Shown piece by piece: positions 48,261 through 59,300 of a stretch of DNA of 64,000 bases. Origin of the DNA: Homalodisca vitripennis (taxonomy: Eukaryota > Arthropoda > Insecta > Hemiptera > Cicadellidae). A program made the translations under genes and the position numbers. The notes under the pieces were generated by a model. The model had not been told where the DNA came from. It saw only the letters and a list, made by a program, of their open reading frames with translations, and ran no database searches. How positions within the stretch are numbered: the first letter of the stretch is position 1; each line of letters starts with the position of its first letter. The stretch covers positions 121,476,501 through 121,540,500 of the forward strand of contig NC_060215.1 in the NCBI RefSeq assembly GCF_021130785.1. The letters run 5' to 3'.

Positions 48261-49773
48261 GCAGAGCCGAGCAGTACTGATAAATCCCGAAAATTCCTGA
48301 CAAACCCTGTACATGCGGCTGATAGCGACCTCAGTTCGTATTAAAACGACGGTAAATAAATTTTTTTTGCTGTTGGAATATATTCAAATTAATAAGACAA
48401 AAGCAACATATTATAATGTGGAGTCCTTAATTGGTAGTAAATAAATTAATAATTACGCTATAAAATCTGTAATAAGAGTTATGTAATAGCTGTAATAAAC
48501 TAAGGGGATTAAAAAAGAAACTTGTGAGTAAATATTCAACCAAAACATAATTGTAGGAATATGACAAAATCAATGACAACTACCTGACTTAAATATCTAA
48601 CATAGCACGTGACATCATTAATAAATACAAAATTTTAATAACCTCAAATTATTACGATCAAGTTTTAACTTATAGCAATAGCTCTCTGTCTGTTTGTTGG
48701 ATATATCGAGAATGAAAAATAAGCTATAGACAAAATTGTGCATGCAACTTCGACCAAGCCTGATAAGTGTCATGTATCGTCTGGCGTATGCAATTATAAT
48801 GCTCACCTGATCTATAGTACATGGCAATTATCGAATAATTTCTAACTAATAGTAATGTAACCTACAAATTATATTTATTTGATTAAGGCAGTTAGAAAAT
48901 GCAATGAACCAAATATAATGTTACAAAACAATTTTATTGGTTTACATTTTAATACAAAAGATGCAATTAAAAAACTCAAGTTAATTGTTGATTTTGTATT
49001 TTGGAGACCCTGAAGATCATTATTTAACTACTATGCTAAGAACACAAGTCTCAAATGTTTTGAAAAGTTTAAATGTTTTCAAGCATGAATGCTTACAATC
49101 ACATTTGAGTGACTAAGAAAATTTAAAAAAGTACAATTAAATTGAGAATTCACTTGTAAATAAATAAATTTCTAAATTTTGCGAGTAGGGCTCTTTTAAT
49201 CCTCCTGGATGTTTAATCCACCCTCAAATGTTTTCTAGCTACGCCACTGAATGTAACGAGGTTACTTTGTTACATTAGACTTCCTTACGTCTTTTTGGGT
49301 CTTTCGATACTCCGTTGTATTGGTTTATTTGTATGTAGACAAGATTAATTTCCTGTCATTAATTACGTTGTAAAATCAAGGTTTAATGAAATAAATTTAT
49401 TTGCGATGCATCCTGCAGCATCCAGCTTTGAAAATGTAATATATATGTCTGTTGTACCAAATTACTGAAAGGTGTTTAACTCAGAGTAGAAGCTAAAAAC
49501 AGTGGTACATTTTAAGAGGTTTGTCAGATTAATTGCCTGCAATTTAATTGTGCTGCATCCAACAACATCCAGCTTTGAAAATGTAATTTAAATATATGTA
49601 TGCTGTACTAAACTACGAAAAGGGGTTTGAAACTACAGTGATACATTTTAATAGGTTTGCCAGGTACTGAACTAAATTAAATTCAGAGGAGTACAGAGCG
49701 AGAACACGCAGACTGCTCATTCCACTATTCCAATACACGGGCTATCTGTAGTTGGCAGGAGGGGCCCCTCCAT
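48261..49773. other. AT-rich stretch, no gene seen
   Basis: No gene seen. Two loosely similar blocks near 49410-49520 and 49555-49660 share CATCCAGCTTTGAAAATGTA, a diverged tandem duplication. Confidence 0.45.
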
Positions 49774-50113
49774 CCCCACTCTTTCTCTCCGCCTGGCTTG
49801 ATCGCTCCATTCTTCTACTGCATAAGGAGCTCGTGAGGATAGACAGGGGCTGAACAACACCGAGTTGAGAAATGAATCTGCCATGTCCAGTGGTACTGGA
49901 CAGGTGTGAAGTGAGGACAGACAGGGGCTGAACAACACTGAGTTGAGAAATGAATCTGCCATGTCCAGTGGTACTGGACAGGGGTGCAGTGAGGACAGAC
50001 AGGGGCTGAACAACACTGAGTTGAGAAATGAATCTGCCATGTCCAGTGGTACTGGACAGGGGTGCAGTGAGGACAGACAGGGGCTGAAGAACACTGAGTT
50101 GAGAAATGAATCA
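49774..50113 (+). repeat. 78-bp minisatellite with 60-bp inverted flank
   Basis: GACAGGGGCTGAA recurs at 49842, 49920, 49998 and 50076, exactly 78 bp apart, about 3.5 nearly identical units. Each full unit holds GTCCAGTGGTACTGGAC, a perfect 7-bp-arm palindrome. The 60 bp before the array (49774-49833) is the inverted partner of 48201-48260. Because 78 is 26 codons, the minus-strand frame 49717-50169 stays open and reads MADSFLNSVLFSPCLSS repeatedly. I do not regard that as a gene, since it depends on repeat length. Confidence 0.85.
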
Positions 50114-51528
50114 CAGAATTTCAAAAACTTTAACAGTTTCTGAATATGGCCTTTAAAATTACAAAACATTATGTAGAAAAGACAATAATATGAAATATGT
50201 TACATCAGAACTTAAAGACTAAAAATGTGGCAAGTTCTAATGTTTTCATTATTAGAGAGTTACCACGGTATTAAGTGACAAACCACAGATATTATTAGCA
50301 AGAAATAAATAAGACCAAATCAGAGTTGATGAGAAATTCAATAAAAGTTTTAAACAACACATCTAAAAATGTTTGAAAGAAAGTTTACGGTACCATAAAT
50401 CAAATCTTTAGTTCTGACAAATATATATATATATATATATAAATAAACTTACAAAAAGGCAACAGGTCAAAGCTTAAAACAAATCCAAATTGTACTCATG
50501 AACTTTTCAATCAGTTGTTAATCTTACATGTATATTGTATGGATAGAAAAATTAACCTAAACTCATATAGCCCTAACACAGTTTTATAGTGGAATATGAC
50601 TTTGATTGTGTTTAACTACGTGAATGAACCAATAAACTCCCTGATTTCCTAACAAACTTTCATATAATTTCTTTAATGAATTAGCTACAGATATCAACTA
50701 CATTAGTTTTAAAACACTTCTACAATTAATCCTCCATCTGGCCATACAGTAACTTCTACAATAGAAAGCCTATTTTGGATGATCTGAGAGAGTTTTTCTA
50801 CAGTATTATAAGATGTACATACTATATGCAAAGGTACACATATTATATATTTTTGATCAAATTATGCTGGACTCGAATACTAAATTTGAAAAAATATTAG
50901 TTCTCATAAAAAATTACTTTGCAAACAGGGATAGTTGATGAGCAATTTTAGCGCAAAAGCACAAATATTGAGATTTTTAGTTGTGTGCAATATTTTTTGG
51001 GGAAAAACTGAAATAGCTAAGCAACACAGAATTCATCACCCAGTAAGGAAATACGAAACACAGAAAAAATACAAGATGTAGGCTTAATTATTATTTTAAC
51101 ATACACAAAAAAGGAGCAAATTGGCCAATATTACCACACTTTTCATAGTGACAGTATAGTATATAAAATATTGCAACACTTAAAAACACATGTGCGATAT
51201 TGAAGTGATTCAAAACTGTATTTCATTTACTAAATGCAGTCAGTATATAAAAGAAGAACACACAGATTTGCAATTACAGTTATATATAAACAACAATAGG
51301 AACCAATTTGCTATATTCGTGTTGGTATATGTTGAAAATTTCCTTTGGTATAATATTTGGGAATATTATTTTACCCTTCTCTCAACTTCATGGCTGGTGT
51401 TGACTATGCAACTACTTTATAAACTTCCAAGATCTAGTGAAGTTTATCAGAAATTTCAATATCTATTGAATATAATTAAATAATAATCAGGAATCATAAT
51501 ATCTATGTTATCAGGGTTAATGCCCTGT
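50114..51528. other. AT-rich stretch with (AT)n run at about 50421-50441
   Basis: A 97-codon open stretch at 51190-51483 has no recognised motif and typical AT-rich composition. Confidence 0.4.
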
Positions 51529-51537
51529 TTGATGATT

Positions 51538-52415
51538 CGGAGTGGCTATATGCCCGGTCACCAGTCTTGGTTTCAAAGAACAGGAACGACTATGACGTCA
51601 CGGACTGTGACGCCAAAGGTTTTGAAGTAGCTCTAGCACTGTGCATCGTTATTAAAATGGCGGGTTGTAGAAAGTTTAGTTCTTTTGACCAGTTGAAAAC
51701 TTTTATCAATAATAAAGAAAATACGGACCATATTCAATTAAGAATAAGTGATTCGAGGTTTGCTATATACTTTAAACTGTACCAATATCCTTTCTATAAG
51801 AACCTACAGTCCTGCTAAAGTCCGATAATACATAAGTGATTAATAACAAAACTATTTTTAAACATTAAATGGAAGAATTAATTTTCAAATATCTCAAGAC
51901 GAGAGACTAATTTCCCTCTTACCACTTACATACAATATACAATGAAATCATAACCATTTGAGTGTTATTAGTAAATAAAACAAATGTTCCAGTTATTTTA
52001 TGCTATGAAATGACATACATATTTAATATGACATAAATTATTTATAATTAATTATGATTTCTCTTAATGACTATTAATTGAAACATTCCTGTAAAATTGC
52101 GAGAAACAAAACTATATCTTAATAAACTACGAAGTGTAGATTCTGGTACATGGTTAATTTCTAATTGTATATATTTTTCTTTTATAATTTATTTAAGCGT
52201 ACACTTTTATTACATTACCGTTCAATACATTAGCAATGCATAACATGCAATAACTAATAAAATCGTCTACAAATTGTGTTTTTATATTTCTAAGGCAGTG
52301 ATGTTAAAGGTGACAGTTATGGCTGCCCTTTCGTTACGTCACGGTTGACGTCACCACTCAACTCATCGCCCGTCTGTCTAATCTACAGACGGTAGCCGGC
52401 CATATAGCCACAGCG
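51538..52415. mobile_element. 878-bp TIR element with 9-bp target duplication
   Basis: TTGATGATT occurs directly repeated at 51529-51537 and 52416-52424. Just inside are inverted ends: CGGAGTGGCTATATGCCCGG on the left and CGCTGTGGCTATATGGCCGG on the right, with 21 of the first 25 bases identical. Both subterminal regions carry CRE-like TGACGTCA sequence and further TGACG words. An 83-codon open stretch (51567-51818) lies inside but shows no transposase motif, so the element is non-autonomous. A 9-bp duplication suits Mutator-like or related superfamilies; an 8-bp hAT-type duplication is possible if the first T is chance. Confidence 0.8.
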
Positions 52416-52424
52416 TTGATGATT

Positions 52425-54369
52425 AAGTACATCATAATACTCAAAATGAGTTGCTGGCCAGTACAGAGGTTAATAATTTCCTATAGAAAATAAAATAGTC
52501 TATCCTATACAATTTGAGCTGAGAAGAGGTATATGCTCAAAACTAGCCTTAATATACTTGTTTAATGAGTGTGTCAATGTGACAGAACCAACACATGCAC
52601 ACATTGTGTGTGCTGGTGATTCATCAATAAGCTGGTTTGCAGACTTAGAAAAGATCTAATATATGAGTACTATTTTATTATATTATTAGTATTATCTTTT
52701 AAAAAATATAACAGAACCATGACAAGTGAATAAGCACTAAAACAAGAAATGGGCATTTATATGAAGCCTTTAAGATGTTTTCTCCTGGATAGCAATGTCC
52801 AGTCATTTCCAAAAAGTAGTTGTAAAAGTCACCCATCTGTAGACAACTATACTTCTAGTCTAGTATTCAGAGATAATCTGCGAAGCGGTTGGCTGATATG
52901 CTACTCACAAGAATGTTTTATGGCTCTTCATTGGCTTTCAACAGTCTTGTGTTAGTTTTCAGATCTAATTAGATAAGGCTGTAGTTGACAGTGGAATAAA
53001 CTAAAATTAGTATTTATAAAAATAAATTGATGGTTAGCCCTACTGTTGCTGCATATGGTTTACGCTAATTGTTAAAATTAATTAATCAAAATTTGTTGAT
53101 ATATTTATGGCTTGTATAATTAAGAAATAATATTTATTAATATCAATATTAAAAAAACAGGGTATTCATATTGTACTGTACCCTGCAGTTTTATAAAAAT
53201 GTACATATATTATATTTGCACTAGAAAATTTCCTAACTTTAAAACTTTTACTTTGGACTATATTGCCTAAACTTATAACTAATTGAGAATGGTTTTATGT
53301 TATAAATGAGCAAATACACAATTTAAGCTGTGAAATTTTTATAGTGTATACACAAATTAATAATTTATCATCTATTCAAGTTTTATAAAGCCAAGTAAAA
53401 TATTTATAGGTTTTTACACAAAGGAATTAATATAAACAATCATTCTTTGTGGGCGTTAAAACATTACTAAACATGACTCAATTAAAGGTAAAATTATTGA
53501 TTCACATTAATACCTTGTATAATAGTTTACCGATAAGCTTACTATACTTTACATTGTATCATTAAGCATTGTGCTTAAGTTTTAGGCCTAATAAATAGGA
53601 TATTTATTATATTACAGACCTATGCCAATAAAGATTAACACTTTCATTGAGAGTCCATACTGAGTGAAACAGACTTACCTCAAACTGGCTCTGCACCTTA
53701 AGGCACCTGCGCAGTCAATATCTTAACTGTTGTTTTTTAGTTACCATAAAACTGTGACTATAATTTCATTAGTAAATTACCACAAAACCGTGAAGAATAG
53801 AAAAGTTGTATGTACAACTCTTTTGAAGCTATTGTAGACTTCAGTTCTATTGTTCTAGGTTTTCCCATTTCTTTCGAAATTACAGCCTCAATACCTATTT
53901 AATCAGCTGATTTGTTTTTCACATCTGGATTCCCCCCATTATTATAAAAACTGTAATTTTCTCCTATTTATTCTCTTAAGTTCGTTTGCTATCTGAATTA
54001 ATATTTCAATTCTATGCATCCACTATCAATATATTGTTATAAACACTAGGCTATTGAATTTCTTTATTAACTATGTCAAATTGTTTCTATATTGTAATAT
54101 GTGTTATTATTGTTATTGGATGGTTTATATTGATTATGTTTGCTATTACCAATGTATTAATGTATCACATTGATGAGAAATGCTCCCAATTCTGATATTA
54201 AAACTCACTATTTTATTGAATTATTAAAAAATTGTAAATCTATTGCTTATTCTTACAAAATTGACTATTACAATATATTCTTGATAATGACCACTGCTCA
54301 TATCATAATATCGTATCATCAGTTGTGTATTCTTTACTTGCATCAAGATAATGTTATGGCTACGCTTTT
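52425..54369. other. AT-rich stretch, no gene seen
   Basis: No gene recognised. A 68-codon open stretch at 52749-52955 lacks motifs. Confidence 0.4.
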
Positions 54370-55175
54370 TATTACTTTGTCTGATCATATTACTTTCACA
54401 ATTCAGAGAGCTCTATGTAGGCCGAGAAGCTTGTACAGATTTATAGCTCTACTTCAGAAATTCGTGTGATTGAAGATCAAGCACTCAATGATACTGGTGG
54501 TATTTAAATACTATCCTACTTAGAGTAACAGAAAATTTTTGGGGAACACAGAGATAATACAAAAAAATTCAAAAGAGCACTGTCGAATTTGTTCACGGCT
54601 TGTTACATTATGATCACGTCTCTCCCTATGGGGATGCCGCTAACCTGGATCCACAAGGTACTTGCTACTAGGGAACCACGGTATCTAGGTAAGGCTTCAA
54701 TACCGAGGAGAGCTCACTGAACGAAGCACCCACAAGACGGGAAACTGCACTTTCCTAAAGTGAGGTTGAAAGTTGGAAAAAGAAGCTTCTCTTATTTGAT
54801 CCGAAACTGTTCAACAACCTCCCTGAAAGTATGTTAAACTGTTTTTGTTCACAGCTTATGCAAAAGTTAAAAGCGTATTTTTATAATAGAAAGCATAAAA
54901 TACTACCTACAAAAATACAATTAATTCTAATGCACATCAAAGATATATTCAACAAACATGTCCGTTGCAATGGGCTGTGTTTAGGTTTAAGATTTTTTAT
55001 TAATTTAGTTTTAGAATTATAATGTTATATTACCATATAGTATTTATCTCGGTTATAATTTAGTGTAGTTAGACATCAAGTATTCTGGTAGCATTATGAC
55101 CAAATTCGATCTGAAAAACAGTTGGTAACTGTTGCTTGGAGAGTAAAGGCATTTTATTAATATTAATTTATTGTT
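54370..55175 (+). pseudogene. LINE family A, second copy, 3' fragment
   Basis: 54380-54469 reads SDHITFTIQRALCRPRSLYR, paralleling DHITHAIQRALGRLRGLYRF encoded at 16398-16450. Base-level resemblance continues: TATGGGGATGCCGCTAA against TTCGGGATGCTGCTAA, then GGAACCACGGTA in both, and AAAAGAAGCTTCTCTTA against GAAGGAGTTTCTCATA. The 3' end (GTAAAGGCATTTTATTAATA) parallels AATAAAGGCATTTTTATTTA at 17149. It is 5'-truncated and frame-broken, and more diverged than the copy at 15 kb. Confidence 0.7.
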
Positions 55176-57472
55176 CCGATGCTTTCGTAAACTGCATGAC
55201 AGTAAACATATTCTTAAATATCTTGAATGGTGTTTGGCAAGGCATATTATTTTAACCCTGAATCAAAGAGGAGAAACATTTTGAGGGTTCTGTCTTACTG
55301 CCACTCAATATCAAACATTAACAAATCACTAATTTATATTATAAGAAGTTGCATTGTTGTACAATCATAAGTGAATATAATACATAATCCAAATACCCTT
55401 TGTTTAACTTAAAGTTAGGGTTATTTGACAGGCTTTTGTGATAATAAACCTGGGGTAAGTTTTAACAACATCCAGATTTATTGTAATTTAAAAAGGAAAA
55501 TGAAAATGTTAAATAAAATGCAATTTCGTTTGGTATTACTGGATAGCAATAAAAGACACGGAATCCAGCCTTGTAGACTTGTTATTTATTTACTAAGATT
55601 TGATTAATTCTGTGTAGGCCTAACTGTTAACTCTTTACTTTACTGACAAAACGAATGTACGAATGTAGAATACTTGTAGGCTATTTTATACACAATCTGT
55701 TCACACTTAACCAGATGAAGGAAGTCAGAATATTACTTAAAACTCCTTCTTTAACTTCAATTAACAAGAAAAACTGTAATATTTGCTCTTAGAGTTTATG
55801 GCTCTATAGGTACTCTTGTAGTTTCACAAGAAAATTTTGTTATAGCTATATAGCACTGTCAAGGTTAGTAAAATATGATTTTGTAGTAATATGTGTTAAG
55901 TAGATATACCACATTACGTAAATTTACTTTAAAAGTAATCAAATCGCTTGAAAATTAAATAAAAAGGAGTTAGCATTTTAAAATCCTTAACAAATTGCAA
56001 CACAATTTTTTTCTACTGCTTATACAGTTGAATGTTGGTTACTCGAATCTGAAAGAGCAGGGAAAAAAGTTATCAAATAACTTTAGTTGGAAATTGCTGA
56101 CTTTTTAGTTATAGAGAACTATGCAGATTAAAGAACTTGTCTAGATTGTATTTTTACACAGTCAGCTTGCGTAATTACTAATTTAACTGAACATTATAAA
56201 ATCTGTTATCTTGCTATACAAACAGCACAATGGACTCCAAACTAATGTACATTAAAAAGATTAAGTAATACATTACATTCATAAACACATAGGATGTAAA
56301 ACAAAGTTTGGTTCAGAACACTGCAGTTAATAGGTAAATATGCAGCCAGTGGCACATAAAAGTTTGCACAGCAATTGTGGCTTGCTTTCTAGTGCTGTTG
56401 ATAAACTTTGATTTATTCAGGTGCCTCAACTCAAACTTTGAGTTATAAAGATGAAGTGATAAGAACTTCGACTTTTAGAGGTACGCTAAGTAGAACTTCC
56501 GAGCAGTTAAGAATTAATATACTGCAGAAGACAATGAAATTTTCACTGATCAAGCTGTGTGGTATTGTGTTTAAATAGCAAAATACCTGAATAGAAAAGG
56601 TGACAGACATTCTCTTATGAGAAATTCAAATGGTATGAAAAAATTGACTTACAAAATATTTCAAGTCAACAAGGTTTGACTGTAATATGGTCATACGCAG
56701 ATGTAAAGTAATATTATAGAATCATGAGCTAATTGTTTCATTAGTAATTCCCAAAATTTGTGTATTTTATATATAATTTTAAATCTATACCTTGACTGTA
56801 GTTACCCAATTTGGAATCTCAAAATTTGTATAGTACCTTTAAATTTTTTTAACAGAGACAAAACAATACTCTTTACTCTGGAATTACTTTTATATTTTTC
56901 TTTAAGTCGGTTTTCAATGCCATTTAGGCTTATTTTAACTATTATGTTCATATTATACAGCATATAGGTGTATTATTTTCAGTTACTGTCTACTAAATAC
57001 CAATCACCAATGAGACTCGCCAGTTTATCGGGCAGCCAGCAGTAGTTGCACAGTCTTCATCCATCATTCACTTGATACCTGGTTTTCAGTCGTTAAACTT
57101 TTGTACCAATACAGTCAAACTTGGATAATTAACAAATTTTAAATTCAATATTAAGATACTTAAAATGTTTTCCCAGTTGCTTGACATTGCTATGCTATAA
57201 TAATCTTGAAATATAAAATTATTATCATACATATATATATAATATAAATTTTGGATGATTTGAATGAAAGTTTTGAATTATCAAAGTTCCACTGTATGTA
57301 CAGGCTCAGATAGGCTAATACTAATAGGACTGAAATGTAAAACAAAAACTTGATCAAGTACAATTTATTAGTAATTTAATATCTAAAAATTTTAAGGACA
57401 ATTTAAATATGATGATAAGTAAAATTTTAGTTCATGACCAATTAAATAAAACTTGAATTCATGGAAAATGTC
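55176..57472. other. AT-rich stretch, no gene seen
   Basis: 2.3 kb without recognised features. An AATAAA on the minus strand (57363-57368) may serve the gene to its right. Confidence 0.45.
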
Positions 57473-58954
57473 CTAACCACAGGTAGAGTCTATCGATGAT
57501 GAAGATAAATATATAGTATCGAGATCTGGTAGCTGGCCTACCTTAGTTTCTGCGGACAGCTCCTTATAAGGCCTTTCAAATTTTATTGCTTCATTGTAGG
57601 CTTTTGGCCATAATCCTTCGAACACTTCATTGTTCTCTTCATCTTCTTCATCAATGATGTCTAACATTACATGTTCTGTATTATCATCACTTAGTTCTGA
57701 ATTGTTCTCCTCAAACTGACTTGCATTTTTTGAAACTGGAGGCAATAAGACTATTAACACTTCACGGTTTCCTACAGTACGGTTTGCTGTTGGTAGTATT
57801 ACATCATTATAACACACTTGATATTCTACTTTATCACCACTGAAAGTTTGTTCTACCTTTAATTGTGTTTCCTCACACACGTTTAGTAATTTCTCATTTT
57901 TTAAATCATTTTCATTGCTTGGTCCTGCCATTAATATATTAATATTGCTTAACTTATTATTTAGATCCTTACATTGTCCATCATGCTTGCAGGCTTGTAC
58001 TCTTTCACTTGTGAGTTCTTCTTTGTCGTAATCACTGTATGTTTCATCGAACACTTCATTGTCCTCTTCATCTTCTTCATCAATGATGTCTAACATTACT
58101 TGTTCTGTATTATCATCACTTAGTTCTGAATTGTTCTCCTCAAACTGACTTGCATTCTCTGAAACTGGAGGCAATAAGACTACCAACACTTCACGGTTTC
58201 CTACAGTACGGTTTGCTGTTGGTAGTATTACATCATTATAACACACTTGATAATAGCACTCCTTAACATTTCTATTATGCGTGTAGACATGTCGCTTTTT
58301 ACTTATAAATTTTTCTTCTTCTACTTTATCGCCACTGAAAGTTTGTTCTACCTTCAATTGTGGTTCCTCGCCCATGTTTAGGAATTTCTCATTTTTTAGT
58401 TTCTTTTCATTGCTTGGTCCTGCCATTATATTATTAAAGCTTAACTTTTTATGTAGTTCCTTAAATTGTTCATCATGCAAGCTGACTTGTGAATTTACAC
58501 TTATGGGCTTTTCTTCTTTAGTAACAGTTTCACTTGGCGTTAGTTTTGGAATTTTCCACACCTTATGAAAATGTTCAAATTCCTTAATAAGACCTTCTGG
58601 CACATCTAAATTATGTAAAGCCCACACTTTTTTACAGTTTTCAAATGTTTCAATTGCATTTTTTTCTGCCTTCGATAAAACATACACTCGTTGAAATGGT
58701 TCACTGACTAGTGTAGGTTCCCTGCAGACTTGTCGCTTGTAGGTTGGCAGAGAACCTTCGTCACTCATTGTATTTTGTAATTGGCCAACTTCTCTTGCTC
58801 CTTGTATGGCTAAATTTTTCGACTTCTCACTAATATTTTGAGTCCATTCACGGAATAAACGTCCACAAATAAACTTCCCAAAGCACATCACAACTAGAAA
58901 GAAAATGATAATTAATATCCAACTCATACTGGATAATTTTATATTTAATAACAA
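57473..58954 (-). CDS. Unknown 493-residue single-pass membrane protein with internal repeat
   Basis: An uninterrupted 493-codon frame, very long for this AT-rich window. Residues 11-29 (SWILIIIFFLVVMCFGKF) form a likely signal anchor or membrane segment, followed by Arg/Lys. Residues about 157-303 and 323-445 are two copies of one unit: MAGPSNE..LKNEK, QLKVEQTFSGDKVE, YQVCYNDVILPTANRTVGNR and a very acidic DIIDEEDEE.NEVF end. At DNA level the copies lie 429 bp apart (57619-57993 and 58048-58489). They differ by a 66-bp in-frame indel, and I see no frame-breaking difference. ATG at 58954 is the first; 58927 is an alternative just before the membrane segment. A minus-strand AATAAA lies about 105 bp past the stop. 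I do not recognise the family. No transposon motif is seen. Confidence 0.7.
   Translation of the reverse strand: MLLNIKLSSMSWILIIIFFLVVMCFGKFICGRLFREWTQNISEKSKNLAIQGAREVGQLQNTMSDEGSLPTYKRQVCREPTLVSEPFQRVYVLSKAEKNAIETFENCKKVWALHNLDVPEGLIKEFEHFHKVWKIPKLTPSETVTKEEKPISVNSQVSLHDEQFKELHKKLSFNNIMAGPSNEKKLKNEKFLNMGEEPQLKVEQTFSGDKVEEEKFISKKRHVYTHNRNVKECYYQVCYNDVILPTANRTVGNREVLVVLLPPVSENASQFEENNSELSDDNTEQVMLDIIDEEDEEDNEVFDETYSDYDKEELTSERVQACKHDGQCKDLNNKLSNINILMAGPSNENDLKNEKLLNVCEETQLKVEQTFSGDKVEYQVCYNDVILPTANRTVGNREVLIVLLPPVSKNASQFEENNSELSDDNTEHVMLDIIDEEDEENNEVFEGLWPKAYNEAIKFERPYKELSAETKVGQLPDLDTIYLSSSSIDSTCG
57619..58489 (-). repeat. In-frame direct duplication within the 493-residue gene
   Basis: Plus-strand 57619-57993 and 58048-58489 are near-identical except for an extra 66 bp (58252-58317 region) in the second. 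The 429-bp offset is a multiple of three. Confidence 0.85.
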
Positions 58955-59265
58955 AGAATTTTGAAACTACAGGACACTTTGGTAACTGAAATGAAATGAT
59001 TGGAATGGAAATGGCGTCTTGGTTACATCACTTTCTTTTAGAATCAATTCGTAAATTTTGATTGGTTGACAGATTATGACGTCATTGTCATAGTGATTAA
59101 ATATGTTGCGGCATAGACGTTTAAAACGATTGCTAGTTCTATACATTACACCAATCCTCACATATCTCACTATACTGTGTGATGGATGTATTCTTTGTAT
59201 TCAATATTTTTAGCGATAGCAAATTACGTTGCCAGTAATAAAACGAAAAATGATTATTTTAAGAC
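58955..59265 (-). other. Upstream region of the 493-residue gene
   Basis: Candidate promoter and leader for the minus-strand gene. A 67-codon open stretch (58967-59170) lacks motifs. No clear TATA box was found. Confidence 0.3.
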
Positions 59266-59300
59266 GGAGCTAGGGCTGTTTTAGCCCTCTCTTTCGGTCC
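59266..59300 (-). repeat. LINE-like 3' hairpin remnant
   Basis: AGGGCT-GTTTT-AGCCCT (59272-59288) followed by CTCT, in the same context (GCGGAG/ACGGAG ... CCCTCTCT) as the LINE 3' end at 47.66 kb. No short-repeat tail survives. Confidence 0.45.

Noticed and set aside
49717..50169. 150-codon minus-strand frame with 26-residue repeats
   Set aside because: It reads through the 78-bp minisatellite; overlapping frames on both strands are equally open.
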